A stretch of 64,000 nucleotides of DNA from Paraflavitalea devenefica (GCF_011759375.1 NZ_JAARML010000001.1:496001-560000), one strand, 5' to 3'. Counted from the first letter of the stretch, positions 9,650 to 18,428 are shown. Numbers and translations: made by a program. Notes: a model not told the origin generated them from the letters alone.

Positions 9650-10010
9650 GTATGCGGTGATCCGCGTGGTGCCAAGGGTAGAACGGGAAGAGTTCCTGAA
9701 TGTGGGCGTTATCCTGTATTGCAAGCAGCTCCGGTTCCTGCAAACGAAGTATACACTGGACATGAAAAGGCTGGGCGCTTTTGGTCCCGGACTGGATGTG
9801 GAAGAGGTGAAGGAATATCTCTGCGCTTTTGAACATATTTGCCTGGGCGATGCAGCCGGTGGCCCCATTGCCAAACTGGATATGGCCTCCCGCTTCCGCT
9901 GGCTCACTGCCACCCGCAGCACGATTGTACAAAGCTCCAAGGTACATCCGGGCTTTTGTACTGATCCGCTGACTACTTTGGAGAAGCTGCATGAGCGGCT
10001 GGTGTTGTAG
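9627..10010 (+). CDS. DUF3037 family protein
   Basis: 127 residues. The start LFEYAVIRVVPRVEREEFLNVGVILYC is characteristic of DUF3037, a family of unknown function. It has no signal peptide or membrane segment and is therefore cytoplasmic. It overlaps the HipA-like kinase gene by 23 bases. The pairing of a HipA-like kinase with DUF3037 recurs in bacteria, so the protein could be a substrate, regulator or antidote of the kinase; that role is inference. Confidence 0.8.
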   Translation: MQEQHLFEYAVIRVVPRVEREEFLNVGVILYCKQLRFLQTKYTLDMKRLGAFGPGLDVEEVKEYLCAFEHICLGDAAGGPIAKLDMASRFRWLTATRSTIVQSSKVHPGFCTDPLTTLEKLHERLVL

Positions 10011-10022
10011 CTATTAGGAATT

Positions 10023-10050
10023 ATTGATTACTGATTATTAATTATTGGGT
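10023..10050. repeat. 7-bp period degenerate tandem array
   Basis: Four in-phase units ATTGATT, ACTGATT, ATTAATT, ATTGGGT between the convergent DUF3037 and FHA genes. Confidence 0.7.
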
Positions 10051-10070
10051 GGCTGAGTGGGTAGTGGTTT

Positions 10071-10946
10071 TTAGTTTCTCTTAAACCGCAAGACAGCTTC
10101 GCCGCCCAGTTCTATCTGGTCGCCTTCCTGCAAGGGGTGGGCTATGCCATACATGTTGAGCCATTTTATTTTATCATCTGCGGTGTGCACTTTGATCTTG
10201 TTGCCATTGTCGGGAAGGCCGCCTTTATCCGGATAGAGGAAGTATTTGTCGGTTTTGGGATCGTAAGTGATGTAGGCATGGTTGCGGCTGACATGCAGGT
10301 TGGCCCGGCCCACCGACTCATCAAAGCCAGGCTCCCCTGCTGCCAAAAATACGATGTCGTTCAATTGAATTTTACCGGATGACAATTGCGGAGTTTTACT
10401 TCTGCCAATATTAAATCGTAACTGTGTATGCGGATTGAGGATGTATTCAAATTGTTCCGCCTGCCCTACCAATACCTGTATACAGGCTGTTGAATATTTC
10501 TCTACGATATGGTCGCCGGCACGAATGACCTTTAAACCAAAGCTGTCCTGCTGTATGCAGTTTTCCGGCAATTGGTCTTTTACGATATGGTATTCGAAGA
10601 ACCAATCCTGTTCCAGTTGTATGAAGTGGTTGAGCAGTTTCCTTTCCAGTTGCTCCGTTTTGAACATGCCCGGCTTATCGGTATATAAGGCGATGCCGGC
10701 CGCTTCTTCCTGTTCCTGGCTGGTACACAGGATGTAAAAACGAAGGCCGGCTACCGACATGCTTTTTTCATCCACATAGGGTTTTAATGTTTGAATGATG
10801 AACCTGATGATGGCATCCCGTTTTACCGGCGTAGCTGGAATGAAAGAAGCCGGCGCTTCTTCGGGAGCCGATGCAGACTGTTCAACTACTGTTGAGTCAT
10901 CTGTCAGTCCAAAACTTTTCTTCAGTTTGTTGATTAAGCTCTTCAT
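10071..10946 (-). CDS. FHA-domain protein (locus distal end)
   Basis: 291 residues, cytoplasmic. The C-terminal third is a forkhead-associated phosphothreonine-binding domain: G181-R182 in FNIGRSK, S220-R-N-H223 in VSRNHAYITY, and the conserved Asn in DNGNKI (N247/N249). All phosphopeptide-contact positions are present, so it should bind phosphothreonine. Residues about 42-160 form a separate alpha/beta domain (AIIRFIIQTLKPYVD, then LLNHFIQLEQDWFFEY). That layout, N-terminal domain then FHA, recalls actinobacterial FhaA, but homology of the N-terminal part is a guess. It lies 11 bases after the SEDS/PBP fusion gene, so it is very likely co-transcribed and a reader of the neighbouring kinase. 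Confidence 0.85.
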   Translation of the reverse strand: MKSLINKLKKSFGLTDDSTVVEQSASAPEEAPASFIPATPVKRDAIIRFIIQTLKPYVDEKSMSVAGLRFYILCTSQEQEEAAGIALYTDKPGMFKTEQLERKLLNHFIQLEQDWFFEYHIVKDQLPENCIQQDSFGLKVIRAGDHIVEKYSTACIQVLVGQAEQFEYILNPHTQLRFNIGRSKTPQLSSGKIQLNDIVFLAAGEPGFDESVGRANLHVSRNHAYITYDPKTDKYFLYPDKGGLPDNGNKIKVHTADDKIKWLNMYGIAHPLQEGDQIELGGEAVLRFKRN

Positions 10947-10957
10947 TGTACGCTGAT

Positions 10958-13900
10958 TTAAAATGAACCCATGTATGCTCTTCGCTGCAAGATCTTAGTG
11001 ACTGTATTGGCCAGCAAGACCGCATTGGCCGAGCTTTGCCCGCTTTCTATACGGATACAGGCAACGGTGTACGAGTTATTGTCTGGTGTGGGCGCAAAGA
11101 AGACGTACCAGCCATCCGATTGCTTTTCTCCTTTGACGATCCGCTCCGGCGTACCGGTTTTGCCCGCCACTTTACTATCTTTTATTTTTTGCCGCCCCGG
11201 TGTACTGGACTGATCTATCATGTATTGCCTGAGCAGGGAGGTATAGGCCGTGTCTCTCGATATTTTGATACCTTCCGGTACCGGCTGTGTTTCCCCGGCT
11301 GCCTGCAAAAGATAACGGGAGGGCTGCAATACGCCATGATTGGCAATACCGCCTGCCATTCTCGCCATGGATGCGGGCGTAGCTGTCAATACGCTTTGTC
11401 CCCAGGCAAGCCCGGAGAATACACTGCGGTACCGTTTGGTGGTACCCATGTATTTTGGATTGTTGTATTGCCTGCGGTCGTGACTCAAGGCATCTCTTTT
11501 CCATACGGCCAGGTCGGCCGATATTTTTTGCCTGTCGTTTGATAAGGTATAGTTGTAGCCGCCCCGTTGTTCAAGGTTCATGCCTGTTGCCTCGTATAAG
11601 GCGGCCATTTCTTCCTCAAGGTGATTTTCGTTGGCCAGGCGGATGAAGAAGATATTGCTGGAATTGACGATGGCTTCATGCATGTCAACAAATTGCACTT
11701 TGGGAATGAAGGGTTCCTGTTCTCTTTTATTGTCGCGGAATATCTCATTGCGGTAGATGTCGGTGTATCGCACTTCAGCGGCGGCAGCGCCCATTTTATT
11801 CAGGCCGGCCAGTGCAGTCAATATTTTGGCTGTAGAGCCGGGCGCTGTGGCATAGGTCATCCCCAGGTCCCTTTCGGTGACGGGCATTTCCAGTTGGCCT
11901 CTTTCCCTGTCGGACAATTGCATGAGCTCGGGCGATTGCAGGTCAGGCAGGGGATTTAATGCCGATGCCAGCACATCGCCGGAAGTGGCATCCAATACCA
12001 CTATAGAGATACGCTTATTGTTAAAGAGGCTGTTGTGCAAAGAATCCTGCAACTCTTTTTGTAAAGCAGCATCCACACTGAGGTAGAGGTTGCGTTCCTT
12101 ATCCCTTATTTTCCGGATGGGGGCTGCATTGCTGTCAATGCCGGCCTTCAATCCTTCTGTGAGGGCTGTATAATCATAGCGCGCCAGTGGTACTGTTTTG
12201 TAGAATGGCCTGGTGAAACGATCGGGCTGGTATAAGGTATGTACAGAATCCTGTATTTCGCGGGTAATACCAAATCCACGGAGGGCTGTGAGGTGGCGCG
12301 CTTCTGCAAAGTAACCATTCGCCTGTCCCCAGAATAAACGGGTATTGTAATCGCCGGTCCAGAAGAAGAGGTTTTCTGCAAAAGGATAAAAACGCCGTAC
12401 CCTTTTTTGCGAGAGCTCCTGTAGTTGCAATTTGGTAATGCCTGCCTTTTGTAAGGTGTCCAGGCTTTGTTGGATAGTTGCGGCATCGCTGGTTGCCAGT
12501 ATGAGCCCATTACGGTCGTAGACGTTACCGGCAGCCAGCAGTCGCATGAGTTTATCTATGCGGGGATTGTAGCTGTAGATGGGCACACCGTTGCGCATGA
12601 CCACGCGCGCCTGCTTTACAATATATTCATCGCGATCAACAACCTGCACAAAGAATAGTTTGGCGCCCAGCACGATGATGCCGATCAAAAAGAAGGAGAT
12701 GCCTGTAGCCAGGACCGGATCATAGTTTTTACGGGTATATTCCTGCTGTACTTCCTGTCCTGCCCGGGCGGAGATGCCTGCCACGATACCCATGGCGGCC
12801 AGGTTGATGATGAGTGATATTTTACCATAACTGAGAAAGGGTACAGCAACACCGGTAAGCGGCAGGAGACCAATGGAGCCTCCGGCAATTATTAATAGTT
12901 GTATACCGATGGTGATGGCAATACCGGCACAGAGGTAAAAGGTGAAAGGTTGCCCCGACCTGCGGGCATGCAGGAAGGTACGGTGAATGAGGATACCGAA
13001 TAAGAGGAATACCGCTACGAGCCCCAGCCACCCCATTTCTTCACCGATGCTGGGCAGGATCATATCAGTATGGGCGGCCGGCATGGTGTTGGGAAACCCG
13101 CGGCCAATGCCTTGACCGGAGAAACCACCGGAAGAGAGTGTCCAATAGCTATGGGCCAGGTGATCGCCACCAAATACATCATTGTTCCATTGGCTTTGCC
13201 AGATGGCCTTCCGGTCGGCCAGCCGCTCTCCGATGCCGGGCATACGATCACCGAAAGCAAAAGCTGCAATGACGATCAGTATGATGACCGGCGCATCGGC
13301 TATGGCTGCCAGAGAACCATACCATTTTATACTGCGCAGGTTCCCCTGCACCAGTAATACGATGATGACAAGCAGAAAAGCGGCCACTGTAGCCATCCAT
13401 CCGGGCAGGAACCATAACAGCACACAATAGCCCAGGCCCGATAATACGGTGAAGAGGAGATTGCCGCGTGCAATGCTGTAAAAGAAAAGGAAGGTGAAGC
13501 AAACAACCAGCGCCGGTCCCATGTCGCCCATGAAAAGATAGAGTGCGAGGATGGCGCCAATGCCTGCCAGTACTCCCCAATTGATGTAGAAGCGCCAGCG
13601 TATGTCGGAGAGGTTACGGATGTTGTCTCCGTTGGCAGCAAAGAAGGCAGCGAGAAAGAATAAGAGCAGGTACTTAGTGATCTCACTGGGTTGGAAGGTG
13701 AAGCCGCCCAGTTGGAGGTTGACTTTTACACCACTCCCTTCGGGGCCTGTTCCTATGAAGACGGTGATAACAGCCAGCAGTATGGCCAATGCCAGCCATG
13801 TCCATCCTTTGAGCTGATAGATATTCCTGTTTTTGAAGTTGAAGAGGCCATCAAACCACCAGCGGGTATGCAGTTTACCTATGTTCACACTGCATAGAAT

Positions 13901-14980
13901 AGTATATGCTACAAGCCCGGCAATGATGCCCTGCAGGGTTTGGAAAGCATGCAATGAATCGGTCAATGGGTGCTGGATGCTAAAGAGGGTAAGCACGGAG
14001 ATACCGCACAATAACAAGAGCACCGGCAGCAGGAAGCTATCGGGCTGTTTTTTTCTTACAGATAAGATGAGGTGAACGATGAAGAATGCCAGGATGAGGG
14101 CTCCTGCTATGATCTGAAAACTGGTTTTGAATTCTTCCGGTGTTCTGACGATTAATACGCTGTCTTCTTTTATCTGTCCATAGGCAATTGGACCAATGAG
14201 CCTTATTTTATGAGGCCTGGCGGTAAAGGTGTAAGCGGCCCGCTGGTTCAGCCGGCTGGTGCCTTTCCTGCTTCCAAATTCATAACCGGGTTTGACGGGC
14301 AATACGCTGTAGCCCGAATCGCGGAATAAACCGGTAAATGCAAATTCACCTTTTGCATTGGTACGCGCATAACCGATAACGCCGGTGAGCGAATCTTCAT
14401 CGAGGGAGGGAATGTGCTGTCTTAACTGGATGAGCACTCCTTCCATGGGACGATCCTGGTACAGGACCTGCCCCGTCATTTGCCTGTCGCCTGCGGCAAC
14501 ATGAAGTGCAGCAGGATAGCTGACGGGGCCGGTTAGTTCCTGTACGTATAAAGCAGAATCGAGCCCAAGCCTTTGTCGCGATGCGCGCAGCCTGCCACGA
14601 AAATCTATGCCACCTATGTTTGACTGCCAGGATACCGGCGCTGTGATGGCATAGGCACTTTTATTGAGCGCCCCAAGGTTATCCGGCTGGCCAATGGTAA
14701 AAAGTTTATGCGCCAGGGAATCGGCCAGCAGGTCTATGTCACGCTGATCAGTATAGTAGTTACCATCGGCAATGATCTTTTTCAGGGCGTCTTTGTTGAT
14801 GACGCTTTCAAGTTTCAGGGCCCTGCCTTCCCCCAAAGCGGTGGTTGTTTTTTCCAGTTGTGGGCTGAGCGCCTGCCAAAGCTTAAAGAAAAAGAGGAGC
14901 AGTATTAATGCTGTGCCGGTCAGCAGTAGCCAGCCTTCCTTTGTTGTGTTCTTTTTGATATGTTTTTCGCGAACAGCCAT
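10958..14980 (-). CDS. SEDS glycosyltransferase-class B PBP fusion (FtsW/RodA-PBP)
   Basis: 1340 residues in one frame. TM1 is at 16-35. A periplasmic domain at about 36-285 includes a carboxypeptidase-regulatory-like Ig fold (about 167-235). An extra TM at 287-307 returns to the cytoplasm. The SEDS core then spans about 315-740 and keeps FTFQPSE (427-433), the catalytic-type Asp D639 in AAHTDMI, EEMGWLG and LPLTGVAVPFLSYG. After a short basic linker, the PBP anchor TM (758-777) leads to the transpeptidase: S1049-T-A-K1052, S1107-S-N1109 and K1274-T-G. Both active sites are intact, so one protein should polymerise glycan (SEDS) and crosslink peptides (PBP). RodA and PBP2, or FtsW and PBP3, are normally separate subunits. 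It belongs to the kinase/phosphatase/FHA locus. Confidence 0.93.
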   Translation of the reverse strand: MAVREKHIKKNTTKEGWLLLTGTALILLLFFFKLWQALSPQLEKTTTALGEGRALKLESVINKDALKKIIADGNYYTDQRDIDLLADSLAHKLFTIGQPDNLGALNKSAYAITAPVSWQSNIGGIDFRGRLRASRQRLGLDSALYVQELTGPVSYPAALHVAAGDRQMTGQVLYQDRPMEGVLIQLRQHIPSLDEDSLTGVIGYARTNAKGEFAFTGLFRDSGYSVLPVKPGYEFGSRKGTSRLNQRAAYTFTARPHKIRLIGPIAYGQIKEDSVLIVRTPEEFKTSFQIIAGALILAFFIVHLILSVRKKQPDSFLLPVLLLLCGISVLTLFSIQHPLTDSLHAFQTLQGIIAGLVAYTILCSVNIGKLHTRWWFDGLFNFKNRNIYQLKGWTWLALAILLAVITVFIGTGPEGSGVKVNLQLGGFTFQPSEITKYLLLFFLAAFFAANGDNIRNLSDIRWRFYINWGVLAGIGAILALYLFMGDMGPALVVCFTFLFFYSIARGNLLFTVLSGLGYCVLLWFLPGWMATVAAFLLVIIVLLVQGNLRSIKWYGSLAAIADAPVIILIVIAAFAFGDRMPGIGERLADRKAIWQSQWNNDVFGGDHLAHSYWTLSSGGFSGQGIGRGFPNTMPAAHTDMILPSIGEEMGWLGLVAVFLLFGILIHRTFLHARRSGQPFTFYLCAGIAITIGIQLLIIAGGSIGLLPLTGVAVPFLSYGKISLIINLAAMGIVAGISARAGQEVQQEYTRKNYDPVLATGISFFLIGIIVLGAKLFFVQVVDRDEYIVKQARVVMRNGVPIYSYNPRIDKLMRLLAAGNVYDRNGLILATSDAATIQQSLDTLQKAGITKLQLQELSQKRVRRFYPFAENLFFWTGDYNTRLFWGQANGYFAEARHLTALRGFGITREIQDSVHTLYQPDRFTRPFYKTVPLARYDYTALTEGLKAGIDSNAAPIRKIRDKERNLYLSVDAALQKELQDSLHNSLFNNKRISIVVLDATSGDVLASALNPLPDLQSPELMQLSDRERGQLEMPVTERDLGMTYATAPGSTAKILTALAGLNKMGAAAAEVRYTDIYRNEIFRDNKREQEPFIPKVQFVDMHEAIVNSSNIFFIRLANENHLEEEMAALYEATGMNLEQRGGYNYTLSNDRQKISADLAVWKRDALSHDRRQYNNPKYMGTTKRYRSVFSGLAWGQSVLTATPASMARMAGGIANHGVLQPSRYLLQAAGETQPVPEGIKISRDTAYTSLLRQYMIDQSSTPGRQKIKDSKVAGKTGTPERIVKGEKQSDGWYVFFAPTPDNNSYTVACIRIESGQSSANAVLLANTVTKILQRRAYMGSF

Positions 14981-14986
14981 GTCTTT

Positions 14987-15106
14987 ACAAAGCGGTAGCC
15001 CCTACGGGGCATCCCTTTCTACGATTTTTTTTACGTTTTCTACAAAGCGGTGGCCCCGATGGGGCGACGTTTGTTTCGAGACAAAGCCATCGCCAAGGGG
15101 CAGCGC
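14987..15106. repeat. Three related copies of a short hairpin element
   Basis: ACAAAGCGGTAGCCCCTACG.. (from 14987), ACAAAGCGGTGGCCCCGATG.. (from 15042) and a decayed copy starting ACAAAGCCATCGCC (15081). Copies 1 and 2 contain the perfect 3-base-loop hairpins GCCCC-TAC-GGGGC (14998-15010) and GCCCC-GAT-GGGGC (15053-15065). The block fills the 126-base gap between the kinase and fusion genes. It resembles REP-type elements; it could stabilise or process the mRNA. Confidence 0.7.
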
Positions 15107-16876
15107 CTATTGTGATCCTTTTACGATGAGCTGATCAAATGATACGGTCTGGGCGCCGTCTACACGCAAACCGAAGTAATTGCCAAACCCACCGGGGAAG
15201 CCCATGATCTTCTCCAACTGATCGTTGATGAAGAAGCGCAATAAGCCACCCTGCTTTTCAATGGTAAGCATGTTCATCCCGGCATCCGGCCGGATGTTGG
15301 GAGATGCCGTCCAATCTACCAGCACGTTCCACTGATCCTTTATTAAAGCGCCAATGGAATAGTACCCATTGGACGTGATGTAAAACACGAAGTAGGAATC
15401 CCGTTCCTGGTCACCGCAGAAGTTGATGCCGAAAGGATCACCTGTACTGCCACTCCAATGGGTGGCATTGGCTGTTATGGTGAAGTCTTTGTGGATGTCG
15501 AGATTGATCTTTATGGCGGTGGAATAACTCAGGCTATCGGCCAGCCCTTTCATTACATATTTCCCGTTTTCCAGGCTGAACTCACTGTTGTCATCTGCCC
15601 CTATATCCCAGGAAGTATCCTCCGGATCGCTAAAATCATTGAAGTAGATGCCATTGTTTAAGGTGATGCCGGGATCAGCAGTGGCAGCCCTTTCCGTTTC
15701 CACCACTTCCTGCGGACCTGCAGCAATGGAGAGTATTTCTCCTACCGGGGGGCGTGTGGGCGTTACCTGGTATTTTGTTTTTTCTCCCGGCACGGTATAT
15801 TTTACTTCTTTCACCCGGGAAGGGTTGATCTTGGATGATTCGGGCTCTGCCGCATCTGCCCTCGACTTGATAAGGGTTGTCCAGGAAAAGAAGACAGCTC
15901 CACTAATGAGCAGCAATACAACAGCTATGAATGTAACCGGGCTCTTTTTGGCCGGCGGCGGTACGGACGGCGCCTCATACGGGATGGTGTGCCTGGGTGC
16001 AGGAGGTGTTATTGTTGTAATACCACGCAGGTCTTCTATGGCAGCCATTTTTAAAAGATGCCTCACCTGTACGGGATCAGCCAGGCGGTGTGTACCCTGC
16101 TTGGTGAGCAGGCCCTCCAGCAATAGCAGGAGGCTGGGCGGCAATGTGCGGCCATCCGGCAGACGGGGAACAGGAATGGGCGATGCGATTACCCGGTTGA
16201 TGTGCATGAGCAGGTCGTCCTGCTCGTATTCAAAAGGCACTACGCCGGTAAGGCATTCATAGATAACTACGCCCAATGAATAGAAATCGGTGGGCGTAGA
16301 TACATTTTTCGACTGGTTGAATTGTTCCGGCGACGCATAATCGTAGGTGAGCATGGAAGCCCCAGTAACAGTGATGGAATCTGATTGCTCCCGCAGTTTT
16401 GCAATGCCAAAATCGGTCAGTAAGAATTGTATCTCCCCGGAAGGGTGTTTACGGTACATAATGTTTTCCGGCTTCACATCCCGGTGAACGACTGCTTTGG
16501 CGTGAATGGCGTCCAGGGCTTCTGCCATGTGATGCGCCAGCCTGATGACAGTGGGAACGTCCAGTGTTCGGTGCATCCTCAGCAGGCTGCGCAGGTCGCC
16601 GCCTTCTACCAGTTGCATTACAATGTAAGGCAATTCTGCATCAAGGTGTACTTCTATGATCTTAACAATGTAATCATGCTGAATGGATTTCATGATTTCC
16701 GATTCACGCTGGAAACGCCGGAGTGTATCGGGATCGGTATTGAAAGCAAAGTGCTTAATGGCAACGAGCTCTCCGGTGTGGATGCTTCTTGCCTTTAGTA
16801 CCCGTGCATTACCCCTTCCCAGTTCACCCAGGATTTCATACCCCTTGAAGTATTCTTTGAAGATCGAGGTGGCCAT
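15107..16876 (-). CDS. Transmembrane Ser/Thr protein kinase with jelly-roll ectodomain
   Basis: 589 residues. The Hanks-type kinase domain spans about 10-275 with the nucleotide lysine K41 (LVAIKHF), E60, HRDVKPEN (D133) and DFG (155-157), plus an activation segment rich in Ser/Thr (SDSITVTGASMLTYDYASPEQ). A Pro-rich juxtamembrane region precedes TM 314-336. The outside part ends in a domain of about 175 residues (from about 415) with a concanavalin/LamG-like beta pattern (NGIYFNDFSDPEDTSW, then FGLRVDGAQTVSFDQLIV). The wall-sensing kinase PknB has PASTA repeats here, and I see none. The gene starts three bases after the PP2C stop. Likely targets are the FHA proteins and the cell-wall synthase of the same locus; that is inferred. 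Confidence 0.92.
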   Translation of the reverse strand: MATSIFKEYFKGYEILGELGRGNARVLKARSIHTGELVAIKHFAFNTDPDTLRRFQRESEIMKSIQHDYIVKIIEVHLDAELPYIVMQLVEGGDLRSLLRMHRTLDVPTVIRLAHHMAEALDAIHAKAVVHRDVKPENIMYRKHPSGEIQFLLTDFGIAKLREQSDSITVTGASMLTYDYASPEQFNQSKNVSTPTDFYSLGVVIYECLTGVVPFEYEQDDLLMHINRVIASPIPVPRLPDGRTLPPSLLLLLEGLLTKQGTHRLADPVQVRHLLKMAAIEDLRGITTITPPAPRHTIPYEAPSVPPPAKKSPVTFIAVVLLLISGAVFFSWTTLIKSRADAAEPESSKINPSRVKEVKYTVPGEKTKYQVTPTRPPVGEILSIAAGPQEVVETERAATADPGITLNNGIYFNDFSDPEDTSWDIGADDNSEFSLENGKYVMKGLADSLSYSTAIKINLDIHKDFTITANATHWSGSTGDPFGINFCGDQERDSYFVFYITSNGYYSIGALIKDQWNVLVDWTASPNIRPDAGMNMLTIEKQGGLLRFFINDQLEKIMGFPGGFGNYFGLRVDGAQTVSFDQLIVKGSQ

Positions 16877-16879
16877 GGT

Positions 16880-18340
16880 TTATCGCTTGTCGTTGTTCAT
16901 GATCAATAGGGAGGTATGGTTACTATCGGGTTTCACAAGATGATGGAATGGATACCGGGTGTTTTCGAATACGAGGTTTTCTGTTTTCAGGCGTACAGGG
17001 ATCTGTATTTTGATGCCCGTTTCAAAGTTTTTAATGCGTATGTTTTTGATGAGCAGGGTATCACCGGGCTGTGCAGACTGTTCATTGATGTTTACAGCAA
17101 CCCCACGTGCACTGTTTTTAGCAGGCATCAGCACGAGGGTTTTGCCGGTACTATCGACATAGTGTTCCAGGTATTTCCAATTTAGTGGCGAAGCGATGCG
17201 CAGCGTATCAGTTTTTTCTTCGACAACAGGGCCGGGCACAGCGGGATGGCTGATGCGCATGACCGGGGCTGTACGGTTGCTATCTATACGGTTTGTTTCC
17301 GGTACTGTTGCGGTTGCTTTTTTGGGTGGAGAGAAATACCAGCCAGCGCCGACAACCAGTAATAGTATGAGGGCGGCCCAGAGGAGTTTGGGAGGGGAAT
17401 AGGGTGATTGTGGTTGGGAATCGGCAGTCGGCAGTCGGGAATCGGCAATGGATGATGGCGAATCGGTAATCGGGCCGGCCATCTGGTTGGATGCATGAGC
17501 AGCTTCGTGGTTAACTTTTGACGACGTTGCTGTTGCTTTGCTTTCTGCGGATGGGGCAGGTCCTTTTTTCTCTTGTTTTTTCACAGCAGCGACCTGGCGT
17601 TGCAGGAGGACAACGGTTATGTTGTCGTGCCCGCCCATTTCATTGGCCAATGTAATGAGGCCATTTACTTTTTGGTTCAAAGGCTGGCCTGTTGATAGTA
17701 AAGTAGCTACCTGCTGCCCCGTAATCATGTCGGTCAAGCCATCACTGCACAGCAGTAAGAGATCACCCGGCAGGAAGTCTTCCCGGCCATAGTCCATGAA
17801 GTCTTCATCATCCAGCCTGTGCTGGGCAGAGCCTACTTCACGCAGTATCTGGTTGCGGTGCGGATGCCGCATGGCTTCCAGCTCAGTCATTTCCCCCGCA
17901 TCTTCCCGGATGCCTACGAAGGAATGGTCCCTGGTGAGTTTTTGCAGGTTGCCATTCCTGTAACGATAGAGCCTGGTATCGCCTATGTGTACAAACCAGA
18001 TGCATTGCGCGGAGATGTCGGCCACTACTGCTGTGAGCACGCAACACATTTCGCTGATGAGCTGGTCTTTTTTTCTCTCTTCCACGATGCGGTTGTTGGC
18101 AAAGATGACGGCCTCGCGCAACATGGTAAGGGTATCCCCCTTGGGCTCCTGCATGTATTGTTGTATGCTATCCCTGGCAATAGCGGCGGCTTTTTCCCCG
18201 CCGGTATATCCTCCTACTCCATCTATGACTGCCAGCAATGCCTTATCGGCCGACCATAGTTGCCGTGCAATCCAGGCATCCTGGTTTTCCTTCCGGCGTT
18301 TGCCGGGATCAGTATTTCCGCTGATAAGTATTTTCTTCAT
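16880..18340 (-). CDS. Membrane-anchored PP2C Ser/Thr phosphatase
   Basis: 486 residues. The PP2C domain spans about 1-250 with the metal-ligand motifs ENQDAW (D21), VIDGVGGYTGGE (D40), HIGDTRLYR, LLLCSDGLTDM (D200) and GGHDNITVV (D239). A flexible linker (about 255-315) leads to one TM (318-336) and an outside domain of about 150 residues. The layout matches mycobacterial PstP (phosphatase, TM, external tail). The linker residues about 290-309 are encoded by an eight-unit 7-bp tandem repeat, so this stretch may have been inserted. It is 3 bases from the kinase gene downstream and 2 bases from the microprotein gene upstream, which argues for one operon and an opposing kinase/phosphatase pair. 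Confidence 0.92.
   Translation of the reverse strand: MKKILISGNTDPGKRRKENQDAWIARQLWSADKALLAVIDGVGGYTGGEKAAAIARDSIQQYMQEPKGDTLTMLREAVIFANNRIVEERKKDQLISEMCCVLTAVVADISAQCIWFVHIGDTRLYRYRNGNLQKLTRDHSFVGIREDAGEMTELEAMRHPHRNQILREVGSAQHRLDDEDFMDYGREDFLPGDLLLLCSDGLTDMITGQQVATLLSTGQPLNQKVNGLITLANEMGGHDNITVVLLQRQVAAVKKQEKKGPAPSAESKATATSSKVNHEAAHASNQMAGPITDSPSSIADSRLPTADSQPQSPYSPPKLLWAALILLLVVGAGWYFSPPKKATATVPETNRIDSNRTAPVMRISHPAVPGPVVEEKTDTLRIASPLNWKYLEHYVDSTGKTLVLMPAKNSARGVAVNINEQSAQPGDTLLIKNIRIKNFETGIKIQIPVRLKTENLVFENTRYPFHHLVKPDSNHTSLLIMNNDKR
17417..17472. repeat. Eight-unit 7-bp tandem array inside the PP2C coding sequence
   Basis: Read on the plus strand: GGAATCG, GCAGTCG, GCAGTCG, GGAATCG, GCAATGG, ATGATGG, CGAATCG, GTAATCG, exactly in phase over 56 bp. 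The same period occurs in intergenic arrays elsewhere in the window. Here it codes for part of the disordered linker before the TM. Confidence 0.8.
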
Positions 18341-18342
18341 GT

Positions 18343-18426
18343 TTACCGGGGCAGGTTTTTAAAATGCCGCGTTACTAAAAGAACGATGAACAGAAAAAGC
18401 ACCCAGGTACTGACTATTGTAGCCAT
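18343..18426 (-). CDS. 27-residue single-span membrane microprotein
   Basis: An ATG-to-TAA frame of 28 codons that fits the gap between the upstream FHA gene and the PP2C gene, with two bases left on each side. The product is MATIVSTW, then a hydrophobic run VLFLFIVLLV (about residues 9-18), then a basic tail TRHFKNLPR. That is one probable transmembrane helix with a positively charged C-terminal end. No family is recognisable at this length. Tight spacing implies translational coupling. A small regulator or scaffold of the neighbouring membrane kinase, phosphatase or SEDS/PBP protein is a reasonable guess. Confidence 0.65.
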   Translation of the reverse strand: MATIVSTWVLFLFIVLLVTRHFKNLPR

Positions 18427-18428
18427 GG

